Source: Siphlonurus alternatus (Eukaryota; Arthropoda; Insecta; Ephemeroptera; Siphlonuridae). Taken from it: DNA of 64,000 nt. Positions 1 through 22,916 of the stretch are shown here, piece by piece. Under the pieces are notes generated by a model. It saw only the letters and a list, made by a program, of their open reading frames with translations, was not told where the DNA came from and did no database searches. Made by a program: the position numbers and the translations under genes. The stretch is from contig OX463779.1 in assembly GCA_949825025.1 (NCBI GenBank), positions 35,908,203 through 35,972,202 of the forward strand. The letters run 5' to 3'. How positions within the stretch are numbered: the stretch's first letter is position 1; the number at the start of each line of letters is the position of its first letter.

Positions 1-96
1 TTCAGAGCTACTTTGACCATTGTTGTGAGTCCACAAAATTAATTTGAAGAAAATCTGTTGTAGCGAATTCTTCGTCCAAATTTCTCAGGTTAAGCC

Positions 97-501
97 TTAA
101 CACTTTTTTTCCTCTTTTTTTTATCAGGTTTTTTTGCTAAAGGCCTCTAAATAGTCTAAATAAATCTTAAACACGAGTCATTTTTTTAACATTTATTTGC
201 CACTTATCGTTTAAAATTGCAAGAAACAAAGTGTATTATAAAAACCAAAGATCGGATGCAGATGCAAGATGCACACGGATGCGCAAAAATGGGCTTGCAT
301 CCGCATCCGTGCATCCCAGATGCACGGGAAAAAATTAATGCATCCGGATGCGCATCCCAGATGCATGGAAAATAAATTTGCATCCAGATGCATGAAAAAT
401 AAATTTGCATCCGGATGCGCATCCATGGATGCACGAAAAATTAATTTGCATCCGGATGCGCATCTCGGATGCACGAAAAAAATGCGTGCATCCGGTCCCT
501 G
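97..501. mobile_element. hAT-type non-autonomous element, right part
   Basis: This stretch is closely similar to the element at 26781-27188. It shares the T-rich start, the middle block near 120-240 and the hexamer-rich end. From about 245 to 500 it is packed with GCATCC and its complement GGATGC, often joined as GCATCCGGATGC, and it ends with GCATCCGGTCCCTG at 501, the same terminus as the other copy. The left terminus is not visible, so this copy is truncated or continues before the window. Short open frames here are by-products of the hexamer repeats and are not genes. Confidence 0.7.
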
Positions 502-604
502 CAATAAACACAACAGCACTCTGACGTTTCGTGCTATCACGGATCTGACGAGGTGCGCACGCGGTGCGTATAGAGTAGTACTATATAAAGGGAGTTACCC
601 CAGA

Positions 605-1741
605 TTAATATCAGGTCAGTCCAATAAGGAGATGGGCTTGGGTCAATAGATTTCGATGAATTTCACATATGTTACACATCTAACCTATAGGTTTTGATGA
701 GGTTTGGGCATTATTTTTTGAAATTTCAAAAAAACCCGAATTTCAGGAATTTTCAAAAAATCAATAAAGAGGGCAATCTCGAGAGATAAAAAAATTTGTA
801 TCTTAAATTCTGCTCCACATAGATTTATAATTTAAATTTTTTCAAGTTTGTAGTCAGATTGCCAAACTTTTTTTGCATCGAAAATTTTGACCCTGAAATT
901 TTATTAAGGTCAAATGCCAGAGGTCGAACTACAAAAACGTATAACTTCATACCAAAGCACATTGTTAAAAAAATCAAGATATATATAGGTTTAAATCCTT
1001 CTATAAAAAACCGTTTTGAGAAATTCAAAATTTTGAAATTGCGTTTTTTTTTATTAATTATTCCGAGGTTTTTTGAAAAATATTTTCAAGTTTTGTCATG
1101 AATTTTACACAGGTTACTCATCTGACCTAGGTTGATAAGGTTTGAAAATAATTTTTTTTTTAATTTGAAAAAATTATTTCCTAATCTTATCAACCTGGGT
1201 CAGATGAGTAACCTGTGTAAAATTCATGACAAAACTCGATTTTTTTTTCTAAAAACCTCGGAATAATTAGTAAAAAAAATCGTAATTTCAAAATTTTGAA
1301 TTTCTCCATAAATTTGAAACCAGTTTTTTTATAGAAGGATAACCATTGTTTAAAACCCATATCTTGATTTTTTTAACAATGTGCTTTGGTATGAATAAGT
1401 TATACGCTTTTTGTAGTTTGACCTCTGACTTTTGACCTTAATAAATTTTCAAGGTCAAAATTTTCAATGCAAAAAAGTTTGGCAATCTGACTAAAAACTT
1501 GAAAAAATTTAAATTATAATTCTATGTGTAGCAGAATTTAAGATACATTTTTTTTTATCTCTCGAGATTGCCCTCTTTATTGATTTTTTAAAAATTCCTG
1601 AAATTCGTTTTTTTTTCGAAATTTCGAAAAATAATGCCCAAACCTCATCAAACTAGGTTAGATGTGTAACATAATATATGTGAAATTCATCGAAATCTAT
1701 TGACCCAAGCCCATCTCCTTATTGGACTGACCTGATATTAA
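605..1741. mobile_element. Foldback element with TTAA target duplication
   Basis: Almost the whole 1.1 kb is one inverted repeat: the sequence from 609 reappears as its reverse complement ending at 1737. The arms meet near 1150-1170. Both ends are flanked by TTAA (605-608 and 1738-1741), the target duplication typical of piggyBac-type and some other cut-and-paste elements. The terminal sequence is TATCAGGTCAGTCCAATAAG. There is no transposase frame, so it is a non-autonomous element. The transposase family cannot be assigned from the target site alone. Confidence 0.8.
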
Positions 1742-3780
1742 CCCCCAGTAGCTTTTGCAAGGAAATACTCGAGAGGTACATCGAGATTATTTTTGATTCT
1801 TACTAATTAAGATACGATCGAGGATTCCAGTTGTGTCATTAAAATTCTCCTAAAGTTTGAATGACATTGACTTTTTTGGCCCGCAAAGTAGGTACCTTAA
1901 CGAATTGTAGTATTGTACCCTTTCTCGTTTACTGTGCCATTATATAGTTGAGAAAAAAAAATATTTTTAGGAGTTTTATGGTAAGAAGAGATGTTTAGGA
2001 GCTATATAGAATCAATTTTTTATTTAAAAAAAATTTAGCCTATATTTGGGCTGCGGAAAGCAAATGCTTCAAAAACGTCATACTTGGCTTCCGGGAACCG
2101 GTATAACAAAAAAACTAAAACCCATAGAGAAAATCTGAAAGCAGGATGTTGTAGACACATATAATATGGTTGTGCATCCATAGAAAAAATCAAATTTAAT
2201 TTATGCATAATATTTTCCGAGTTACTGGAGCCGCCGTATGCTACATTTGCATTCTGACGCTATTTCATATTTGCCCATTGTCCCTCAATTTTGAATATTT
2301 TTGAAAAATACAAAAACTATTTTTTTAGGTTCATTATACGAACATGTCCTCTGTGATTTAATTTTATTAAAATCAAAGAACTTTAATATTTGGTGGTGTA
2401 GGTGGCCACTATGACGTGAAATGGTATATAATATTCGATGTTGCTTTTAGAAGGTTAGCTATATAGTACATTTTTGGAGCTATAAGCTTAGTACTCGAAA
2501 AATACATGAATTAATTTATAGACGTACCAAATAATCGGAGTAATGAAGTACGTATGTACGTCATGCAGACCATGCAGTTTATTATATATTTATTAAAGTA
2601 GAGTGACGATCGAGCGATTGCATTTTTTTAACATTTTATTTTCTTCCGATAAAAAATTCTTCACCAAAAAAATTCCCAAAGTTGGTGTTTTGGAGGTCTT
2701 TTAAATTTTTAACATGTAGTCTTACATGGAACAGAAAACAGCTTTTTACTCGAAACTTATTAATTAATTGGTCCAAAAAGTTCCTATCTAGCTATAATAT
2801 ATAATGAATTCTTCAATGCATTTTCAAATATTTTTTTACGGACCATTTTCCTGGAAAAAAAATTGGAATTTTTGTGGGTTTTAATTGCCCATAAGGAATA
2901 TTTCAATGGGAATCTTTGACCTGCCAATTTGGTCGCCATATTTTTACTGGAAGATATTCGTATGTTGAAGATCAGCAGATTTTGACACCATGGGCATGGC
3001 ATATATTGCGCAAATTTCCCGCTCCAAAATCAGAATTAATACAAGTACCGCGATTTTTTTTAGAGTTTCTTTTTACTTAAACTGAGCTGGGGTCTGTGGG
3101 GTTGCAATTAAATAATATTTTAATAGTGGCAAATGTAAAAGGTTATTGACAATACGTGATTTTCAATTCGGAAACAGAACTTGTGTAAAGAATTAATTAA
3201 CAATACCGCGATCGAAAAATTGCTGCGTATAAATATAATAGGATCTTACGTGTAGTGCGCCCAATCTGTTCTTAATTGTAAAAGTATAATGTTAGGACAA
3301 AGGTCGCGATGACGTCAAGGTCACAGCTTCCCATTAATATATAATTATATATATTTCACTCAATTCACGTACGCTTTTATTTCTTATGCCAGTTTTGCCG
3401 GAAAGTTTTTTTTTTTTTATACCTTCGTCGTCACTTAATTGCACTATCTGCCTTTTAGTTAAATTAATTTAGTATATGATTATATAATATATGTTATATA
3501 TATTATATATATAATATAGTATATATTATAATATATATATATAATTATTTATATACAGAATTAATTTTACAGTTGCGAATTTTTAATAATATATTTTAAT
3601 AATTTAATTATGATATTATATATATATATGCACTATATAAATATAATATATTTTACAATTAATAAATATAAAAATTACTACAGACTCTGCATAATACCGT
3701 TTATTACAATCAATTATAATATAATTACACGTACAAGTCAGTGGAGTAAAAAATTTGAACAATTAGCTCCGTTTATTGCA
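1742..3780. other. Intergenic or intronic DNA without recognised genes
   Basis: AT-rich DNA with no convincing exon on either strand. It may be intron of the RNF14-like minus-strand gene, whose later exons are not in the window. An AT-only tract lies at about 3475-3550, and one TGACGTCA site lies at 3310-3317. Confidence 0.5.
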
Positions 3781-3797
3781 TTTATTTGTTATATTAG

Positions 3798-3864
3798 TGA
3801 CGTCATGAATCATATGTTTTATACAACCGACGTAGGTTTAATAGAGCTACGTCGGGTGACGTCA
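3798..3864. promoter_or_regulatory. Pair of CRE-like TGACGTCA palindromes
   Basis: Two exact TGACGTCA sites (3798-3805 and 3857-3864) lie 51 bases apart, with inverted ACGTCGG-like words between them. This octamer is the consensus for CREB/ATF factors. The first site sits in a 22-base stretch repeated exactly at 61745-61766. Whether the sites act on the nearby RNF14-like gene is not shown; the position is inside or downstream of its first intron. Confidence 0.35.
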
Positions 3865-4284
3865 CGGATGTTTTGAACATTGAAAAAGTTCCGGCGTACA
3901 TTTAATGCGTCTACGACCGGCGTAGACCCAGACAGTTCCCCGCAAAAAATCAAGCTCGCTCCTATTTTCTTGCGGAGCTACATTTTCTGTGTCGTGTTGC
4001 TGCAAGATTACACAGCAATTTTTGTAGTATGCATATAATATAATTATACTGTATATCCATTTACTGGATGTGAAAGCACCTTATTAATATACTGTAGCTG
4101 ATGTCATATGCAATATGATGCAATTTCCTTTCAGTAGAAAAATTTAAGCATTATATAAGCATAAACATATGTTTCAAATGTTTAAAGATTTATTTTGAAA
4201 TAATATGATATGCATTAATTATGTCGGTGATACTGTATTATATCATAAATATGCATATATTAAATATACAGTTATTATGCTTAC

Positions 4285-4468
4285 CTCTCTTCTCACGAAA
4301 ATACCGTGGTATTAATTTGTAAACTACTTGAAACTTAGGGGGAAGATCAATGTAAGCAAAAAATTGTCCTCCAGGTAAATCACTTTGTTCGTTAACTTTG
4401 AACTCATCCTTGTTGTAGATGCTTTGCAGAGCCTCCAGCTCATCTCTTTGTGATTCCAAGTCAGTCAT
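4285..4468 (-). CDS. RNF14: RNF14-like RWD-domain protein, first coding exon
   Basis: This 61-codon exon starts at the ATG at 4468 and ends at a clean GTAAGC donor after 4285. Its start, with DELEALQSIYNKDEF and then a YIDLPP motif, fits the N-terminal half of an RWD domain and looks most like RNF14 (ARA54), an RBR-type ubiquitin ligase. RWD domains in RNF14 bind partner proteins; the RING-IBR-RING part would follow in later exons. No matching exon was found between 1 and 4284, so the rest of the gene must lie beyond the window start. Other RWD proteins (GCN2, IMPACT, RWDD family) are possible because only the RWD start is visible. The gene diverges from the small plus-strand gene at 4930 and shares its promoter region. 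Confidence 0.65.
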
Positions 4469-4702
4469 TCTGGTGATCGAGACTATACGGCGACCTTAAA
4501 ACACAATATTTAGCACAATCAAACCATTTACTACGCTGTTTGAAATGAACTTACCACAGATATTAAGTTAGATTATAAATATTATGTCTTTGATGCCTGT
4601 TGCCATTGAGAATTTACATAAAAAAATAACATTTGACTGAAAAATTCTGAACGAGTTGCATAGAGCAAACAGCTGTTCGATATCCCGCTGCCGGGAAAGT
4701 GA

Positions 4703-4749
4703 AAGTGCGCATGCGCTAGCAGTGCCGCAAACGCGCATGCGCGGCATGC
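4703..4749. promoter_or_regulatory. Two NRF-1-type palindromes in a divergent promoter
   Basis: GCGCATGCGC occurs at about 4706-4715 and again near 4733-4742, the second followed by a further GCATGCG. This is the consensus of the metazoan factor NRF-1, which commonly drives housekeeping and divergent promoters. The sites lie between the minus-strand RNF14-like start (4468) and the plus-strand ATG at 4930. They stand out as a GC-rich island in very AT-rich DNA. Confidence 0.6.
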
Positions 4750-4768
4750 GAAAAATTATATATTAGTT

Positions 4769-4795
4769 CATAGCCCTCTGCACCAGAGGGCTATG
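4769..4795. other. Perfect 12-bp hairpin in the promoter or leader
   Basis: CATAGCCCTCTG is followed after three bases (CAC) by its exact reverse complement. If transcription starts upstream, the RNA would carry this strong hairpin in the leader of the gene starting at 4930. No T run follows, so it is not a terminator. Confidence 0.5.
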
Positions 4796-4929
4796 ATTCG
4801 CTATGATCATGGCGATGCGACTTCCCGAGCGGCCCAAATATTTGTATTTTCTTGGCCCTCAAGCGGTTGTTTCAGGAAGTTTCACTTTTTTTCTCAGTTT
4901 TTTTATAATATCAGCTTCTTAGGAAAAAC

Positions 4930-5403
4930 ATGGCGACTTCAATACGGCAGCGGAATGGCGCTTATCGTCGTCTCGATTATAATTTCTTGTATTTGATTTA
5001 TTGAAGAGTTATAAATGTGTGTGTAACTTTTGTAAGCCTTTATTGTGACTGCAAGAACTGTATCACCACTATATAATGAAGACAAGAGATGGATTCATCC
5101 TGATATGAACGAACGAAGTAAAGGTTAGTACATGACCAAAAGATCGGGACATTAGGCGTTGTTTATGTCCGGTTTTCATCAGTTTTGTTGCAGGATGTAA
5201 TTTTTCGTTCTCTTGTGGCTATTCTGTGTAACCTATTAATATAGTAATTACCGATATATGCATGTTTATAGCTATTTTTTTTTCATGTTACAGCAGAAAC
5301 AATTAGCTGGCCAGGCCTGGACCCACCCATTGGATTTGCATGCCAAGGAGGAGGAAAATCTCGCCCGCGGAGTGGAAAACTCGAGCCTGGGACCATTTTG
5401 TGA
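4930..5403 (+). CDS. Predicted small three-exon gene, 78 residues, unknown function
   Basis: Predicted exons are 4930-4988, 5056-5123 and 5294-5403, with phases that fit throughout. The protein begins MATSIRQRNGAYRRLDYNF, has a middle with RWIHPDMNERSK, and ends in a Gly/Pro/Lys-rich stretch with WPGLDPP and GTIL at the C terminus. It is soluble and basic, with no membrane segment or known motif. The second donor (GTTAGT) and the last acceptor (TACAG, with an alternative CAG three bases on, a NAGNAG site) are good. The first donor (GTATTT) is weak, so exon 1 is the least certain part. An AATAAA lies 110 bases after the stop. The gene diverges from the RNF14-like gene. I do not recognise the family. 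Confidence 0.45.
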
Positions 5404-5513
5404 CAACTGTCAAATCTATTATGATGTAAAATTTCTTAAATACAAGTTATAAAACCCATTTTCTCTGTGTTCTTTTGTAAATAACCATAAAATAGTAAGC
5501 AAATTAATTAAAA

Positions 5514-5519
5514 AATAAA
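5514..5519 (+). terminator. Polyadenylation signal AATAAA
   Basis: An AATAAA about 110 bases after the predicted stop of the 78-residue gene, and upstream of the amnionless start at 5890. It fits as the cleavage signal of the upstream gene, but the motif is common in AT-rich DNA. Confidence 0.35.
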
Positions 5520-5889
5520 CCGGAAGTGGAAGCCATTTTTATTTAGTGTAAGAAAATGAATAACGCAAAGCGCAACTTGACAAAGCTTGACCGACGTGCC
5601 ACCTGGTGGTTGTTTCCGATAACATTTTCATGCGAATTGTACATATTTCGTTACATACAGAAGATGATCGGCCGTGCTATGATTAGTTATAATATTACGC
5701 GGTAATAGTTTTGAATGTCATATCGAATTACCACAATCTTTGTCCGTCCCTAATATAATTATATATAACAAAACCCAGACTGAATTTCTATCATAAACGC
5801 CCCTAAACTAAAAAGCAGTACTAGTTCTCGATTTTTAACTGTTAAAAGTGAAGAGAGAGTACGAAAAAGAGTTGAAATCAAGCAGAAAC

Positions 5890-17632
<11,743 letters not shown>

Positions 17633-17758
17633 TTATTTATAATTAATAATTTAATACTTTATTGCTATTTATATAATATAATATATTACATATATATCCA
17701 TAGAGAAAGAAATATAATCTTTGATATACTATCATTTATTATATGCGATGGACGCGAT

Positions 17759-18119
17759 GGTTATACAATGGACAACATATAATACATGATGAAAAAATTT
17801 TATTGCAGAAATAAATAGAGGGTACCAAATTATGCTACTCTGAATTTTTTCAGATTTTTTTGAGACCCGAAACTATTTTTAAATAATTATTGAAAGTCCT
17901 GTGACTTCAGTTGGCACCCCTGAATCCTTAATAAAAAGGATAGAGACTGGACGCCTATTGACGCCTCCAGGGGGCGTGGCCGCACTTTCAATAATTATTT
18001 AAAAATAGTTCTGGGTCTAAAAAAAATCTAAAAAAAATTCAGAATAGCATAATTTGGTACCGGCCTCTATTTATTTTTGCAATAAATTTTTTTCATGTAT
18101 GTTGTCCATTATACCTTAA
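17759..18119. mobile_element. Foldback element downstream of AMN
   Basis: The arms share TATACAATGGACAAC, TTGCAGAAAT and TTATTGAAAGT words with the element at 10413-10734. The right end is followed by TTAA at 18116-18119; the left TTAA has decayed. The loop is GC-rich, with GACGCCTCCAGGGGGCG. Confidence 0.65.
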
Positions 18120-18542
18120 TTATACCTGTCTTATAAATTAATTATAATAATTTTTGTTTTGCATGTAGCATATATATATAAATATATATTAATTGCTGTA
18201 TAATAGGACACAAATTTGTTAAATACATACTATAATTTAAATTCCAATGTATTTTTTTAATAAACTACAATAAATTTATTTCAAATTTTCTGCAAGTGGT
18301 AAAACTCGACGCCTATAGTTGAACAGAGAACACAGGATTTTGAAAAATTATAAATTAAAAGAATTTTGAACGCAAGATCTCTCTATGCATCAGTCAATTA
18401 ATATTTAAATGAAATTAAGCCGCAAAATTAATGTATGAGGCAACTTAAATTTCCCTTGATAATTCTGCCCCCCCTTTACAAAACCATGTAGCTCAAATTA
18501 AACGACCGCGTTTATGCAATTAATCGAAGCCTTGAAAATATA

Positions 18543-18604
<62 letters not shown>
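18543..18604. repeat. (TA)n microsatellite
   Basis: About 30 TA units directly abutting the small mariner-like element at 18607. Confidence 0.9.
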
Positions 18605-18606
<2 letters not shown>

Positions 18607-18609
<3 letters not shown>

Positions 18610-18736
18610 GTCTGTTCGTAAATACACAATCGGAAATAATCGATTATTATTGATGAACCTTCTCTACATGGAACATATATAAGGATCATCAACAATTAAT
18701 CGATTACTTCTGATTGTGTATTTACGAATAGACCTA
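18607..18736. mobile_element. Small mariner-like foldback element (TA target)
   Basis: A 126-bp element with about 40-bp inverted termini starting GGTCTGTTCGTAAATACACA, bounded by TA on both sides (18607-18608 and 18735-18736). This is typical of Tc1/mariner-derived miniature elements. Confidence 0.75.
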
Positions 18737-18822
18737 ATATATCGATCAACTAGCTGAAGTCAGCGTGTACCTGAGACTCAGTAACATCATGACGTGTTTA
18801 ATTAATAAACCATGCAATGACA

Positions 18823-18825
<3 letters not shown>

Positions 18826-18915
<90 letters not shown>
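18826..18915. repeat. (TA)n microsatellite
   Basis: About 45 TA units immediately left of the inverted repeat that starts at 18921. Confidence 0.9.
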
Positions 18916-18919
<4 letters not shown>

Positions 18920-18920
18920 T

Positions 18921-19220
18921 ATATTTTAACAATCTATCTTAATTTTATCTTTTATTTCATATATATAGATAGTATTCTCAACTTCTATTATAGCTTATTA
19001 ATTAACTTGATTGAAATAGCAGATAGCTCCCATACAGCTCCAAATCCAGAGACCCTGCTCCTGTACATGTAAGTAGGAATTTTCAATTGCCGCATACAGT
19101 TTTATATAATCTGGATTTGGAGCTGTATGGGAGCTATCTGCTATTTCAATCAATAGTAATAAGTTATAATAGAAGTTGAGAATACTATCTATGAAATAAA
19201 AGATAGATTGTTAAAATATA
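18921..19220. mobile_element. Foldback element next to TA repeats
   Basis: Arms of roughly 120 bases are reverse complements: TATATTTTAACAATCTATCT on the left and its complement on the right. Inner blocks GAAATAGCAGATAGCTCCC and GCTCCAAATCCAGA are mirrored around a short loop. The right arm lacks about 15 bases found in the left arm. Confidence 0.7.
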
Positions 19221-19491
19221 ATATATATATATATATATGCGTGGGCTATATATACCATTAATTGGTTTTACTTTTTTCGCGATTTGATCACTTCTGGAAA
19301 TGATCATACAGTTTGAAATGATGAGCAAATCCCGAAATAAATCTTCTTGTTGGGTTTAATTTACGTTTTTTTTTTTTATAATATTTGATCATGCGCGCGT
19401 ATACTTCTAGATATGAGTAAATTTAAATTCAATTAGCAAAATTCTAAATATTTTTTGTTAATGTAGGTTTTAATTGGTGCCAATTAATATA

Positions 19492-19526
<35 letters not shown>

Positions 19527-20839
19527 TAACATATATATATTATACGCACGACGCACGCGTATATTAATTATAATTAACTTTAATCAAATTTTCATCAGCA
19601 TCTCAGATCGTATTAATTAATTATGCATATATATTATATAATACAAAAAGTGTTAATTGAGATTTATAATAATTATTATAAATATAATATATATATAGCC
19701 AATTTAAACGAGTACAAAATAGACTTGTAATGTATATAAGTATGCTATATTTACATTTTTTTTCAATATATATATATATATATATATCCCTTGTAAAACA
19801 CTATTATACTCAAGTATACTTGCAAAGTATAATTATTATATTATACTAATGTATAATATATTATAAATTATTTTATTATAATAACTTTGTACATATTATT
19901 ATACTTTAGAAGTTCTAGAAGTATACTAAGCATAGAAAAAAGTATAATAAATTAATGATTAATTATACAAATTAAATCATAAAAATTATAATATTGTATA
20001 ATTATAATATTACAGGATTATAATAAAATAAGTATACTAAATTATAATTAAGTATTATTTTATTATTATACAAGATGGCTACTATTAAAAACAAATGAGC
20101 ATCAGAAAGCGTTGTAATAATTTAGTCAGCTGATGGGAAATTTCTGTGAACACGACGATGGCGTCTTTTGATGAAAATACAGAAAAATGATGGGAAGTAT
20201 CCATAATTGATTTTCTTCTTGTTAATATTTACATTCATTAACGTAAAAGGATACTTTTTGATGATTTTCTTTTATAATTAAAGATCGAGCTTTTTGTTGA
20301 GAGATTTTACAATGCAAGTTTAGTCACATAACCCCAAACCTCCTTGATCCATGCACGCTTGCTCTATAAATTTAACATTGCATGATGCTATTATTATTGC
20401 TAACTGCTCCAATTTTGATCTTGGTTCAAAATTTCTGGTATCTGGTAGTTCTTGTACTATTTATTATAATACATATATAATATATATATTATATATAATA
20501 TTGGTCTTTTATTTTCCGTTAGTGCATAATTTTCATTTGTTAAATTCTATATATTTTTTTTTCTTCTTTTTATATTACGCCATGCTAATACTTTTAGTTG
20601 CTGTATTAAAAAAACTTATGTATGAATAGTTATTTGGCTGATAATAAAAAAGAAAAAAAAAAACAGATTATGAAATTTTGAAAATTTTCATGACGTGTAC
20701 TCGGACAAATTATTTTTTTGTGCCAAAGCGACAAAAGTCAAACGGGGATAATAACCATGGCATGATCTTATGTGCAATACTGACCTATCTGCTATATCAG
20801 ATGAATGCAATTAGGAGCTTGAAAAATATATAAAATAAA

Positions 20840-21554
20840 GCCCCAGCTAACACGCAGAAGCTGGCCAAGACCTGGCCAGATTCTGGCATGCCAGATTGGC
20901 AGACGCTTGGTCAGCCATTCATGGGCCATTTAATTTATGGCAAGCTGGGCTTAAAACGGCCAGAGGTTTTTGCCGTTCTTGGGCCAAGCTTGGCGGGCCA
21001 GGGTCATTGCATTTCACCTTTATTTCAGTAAAATTTGCTTCCCCCCCTTTTTTTTTGTGTTTATTTATTATTTTCTACGCATTTGGGTCCCAAAAAAACA
21101 AAAAAAAAATGTAAAAAATTTGGACGGGGAGAGAATCGAACTCGGCACCTTTGGATCCGCAGCTGAAGGTCCTTACCGCTAGGACACTGCCTTTCTTAGA
21201 AGAGAATGGTAAATTTAGGTTTATAAACTTTACATTTGGAATACTTAACAAAAATATTTTTATTCCGACCTAAGTTTTTAGCTACATTTATTTTTTAAAC
21301 GTTAATAATTATGTAACAACGATTGTTAATTATACTTATTATTTATTATGTGAATATGTTATTGAAAATATTCTAAGTCCCTGTTACGGCTTGTGGTTTG
21401 AAGCCCCAGTCCGGCCCAGGTCTGGCAAGCCATTTACGGCTGACAGTAAGACGGCCAATGAATGGCCCGCTTCTGGTAGGCCATAGCCAGAAGCTCGCCA
21501 AGACGGCCACCAGAGGGCCAGCTCTGGCCCGGCCTGTTCGTGCTAGCTGGGGCT
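20840..21554. mobile_element. Nested GC-rich-ended inverted-repeat element
   Basis: The ends are GCCCCAGCTAACACG and CGTGCTAGCTGGGGC. Both subterminal regions are dense in TGGCC and GGCCA words (for example AAGCTGGCCAAGACCTGGCC on the left), a possible set of repeated binding sites. A degenerate tRNA-like segment lies inside on the minus strand. Target duplication not clear. Confidence 0.6.
21121..21192 (-). pseudogene. Degenerate tRNA-like sequence inside a mobile element
   Basis: Read on the minus strand, TAGCGGTAAGGAC gives a D-arm with a GTCC/GGAC stem. GAGTTCGATTCTC resembles a T-arm and B box. The acceptor ends do not pair and the anticodon arm has an oversized loop, so it is not a working tRNA gene. 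A tRNA-derived SINE remnant is the likeliest origin. Confidence 0.35.
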
Positions 21555-22050
21555 CATTGTTGGCAATCATGTACATGAAATAGAATAAGATATATATCAT
21601 ATGTCTTATTATTTCACACAAGATCTTGGTAACATATTATTATTGTTCATTATTGCAGACGTGGGACGATTTACTAATTTTTATGCTATTTTAATTATAG
21701 AAACTATACTAAGTATAATAATTTTAGTATATTTAGTATAATAAATTTAATATAATTAAGTATAATAAATTTTTGATATATCAAACATTTATTATAATAA
21801 ATTTAGTATACTAACAAGTATACTAAATTACACGAAATAAGTATTATAATTATACTTTTTTATTATACTAAAGTATACTTTATTATAGCTGGAAGTATAC
21901 TATTTTTATTATATTATACTTAATTGTTTAATGTATGATAAAGTATATATACTAAATTATAAGTTTTTTTTACAAGGGTATATATATATGAATCCATAAT
22001 TTAATTAATTGAATTATATATTAATTATACTGCTTCAAATTCAAATGATT

Positions 22051-22472
22051 AGGCGTGGCGCAGCTAGTGCATTGACCGGTTCTCGCTAGATCACCGAAGT
22101 CAGGCTACGTCGAGCGCCGTGGCTATATAGTACTTGGATGGGTGACCGTTTCAAGTAAAAAATTTAATACGCTGCTCGATCCCTCCCTGGGGTAAATTCA
22201 TCTCGCTTTCCACCCAGTGCATTGATGCACTTGTGTGTTGTTCCCCAGGTATTGGACATTGCTTTGGTCCACTAGCTGAGAAAAAGTAGATTCGAGGTGT
22301 CCGTCCTGACTGAGGTTTTCCACGGTTCCCTCAGTCTCACCTCAGCGAATGCTGGGACGCGTAAGCATGCAGGCCGTGGTCACTATCCGTTCCCTACCTT
22401 ATCCCTACCCAGTACCCCGCCGCGAGCTGTAAGCTCTTAGGGGTGTATCCTTTTGTAAAAAAAAAAAAAAAA
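22051..22472 (+). mobile_element. 5S-rRNA-derived SINE
   Basis: The 5' part carries a recognisable 5S rRNA segment: AGTACTTGGATGGGTGACCG at about 22132-22151 matches the universal 5S C-box region, and the preceding bases at 22095-22130 align with the A-box/IE region. A 300-base body follows, ending in a 16-base A tail at about 22457-22472. This is the arrangement of SINE3-type elements, transcribed by RNA polymerase III from a type 1 promoter. It is GC-rich relative to its surroundings. Target duplication not obvious. Confidence 0.75.
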
Positions 22473-22486
22473 TAAATAATATATTT

Positions 22487-22916
22487 CTTTCTGAAATCTT
22501 GGCTTTTATGATAAAATATTAGAACATATATTTCAAGGTCTCTGAGCATATTTTAATTATGCAGAGAATACTGAAATTTAAAGCACTCATGCAGAGAAGA
22601 CCCTCTATACATGGCAGAGCACAGACCCTATATATATTAGCTGTTAGGGTCTCTCTGAAAAGCCGGAAAAGCACTAACATTTGAATTTCAAATATTACGC
22701 GGTTATTCCATAATAAAAAAACAGCGAGCGAAAACAGGCTGAAACAGCTGTGAAGAAAAAGGTAAAAAAAATAATTTGATATTTTTAAATATATTCCTTG
22801 AAAAAGGTGTCGGAAAAGCGAGCTACACGACATTTCCTTCCCCCCTTTTCGCTTTATAGTGATAAATAATAACTTGTGTTCTGTAAAAAATCAACATTTT
22901 AAGTTTTAAGATAAAA
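22487..22916. other. Upstream region of ANAPC10
   Basis: About 430 bases between the SINE tail and the ANAPC10 start codon. It has AT-rich sequence and no recognised element. The minus-strand open frame through it is not supported by any motif. It should contain the ANAPC10 promoter. Confidence 0.4.

Larger units (their letters stand above)
19788..21978. mobile_element. Composite 2.2-kb foldback element with CCCTTGTAAAA ends
   Basis: The left end CCCTTGTAAAACA and the right end TTTTTACAAGGG are complementary. The arms are very AT-rich and full of AGTATACTT-like words. The same terminus bounds the 0.37-kb element at 58773-59143 and occurs as a single end near 58546. The middle is occupied by another element (20840-21554). 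No long open frame is present. Confidence 0.6.

Noticed and set aside
269..649. 126-residue frame at the window start
   Set aside because: It is the translation of the GCATCC hexamer repeats of a hAT element and runs off its end into unrelated sequence.
2784..3002. Candidate second exon of the RNF14-like gene
   Set aside because: The frame has no RWD or RING-like sequence, no Cys/His pattern and no suitable splice sites.
21121..21192. Functional tRNA gene on the minus strand
   Set aside because: The acceptor ends do not pair and the anticodon arm is malformed, so it is annotated only as tRNA-like.
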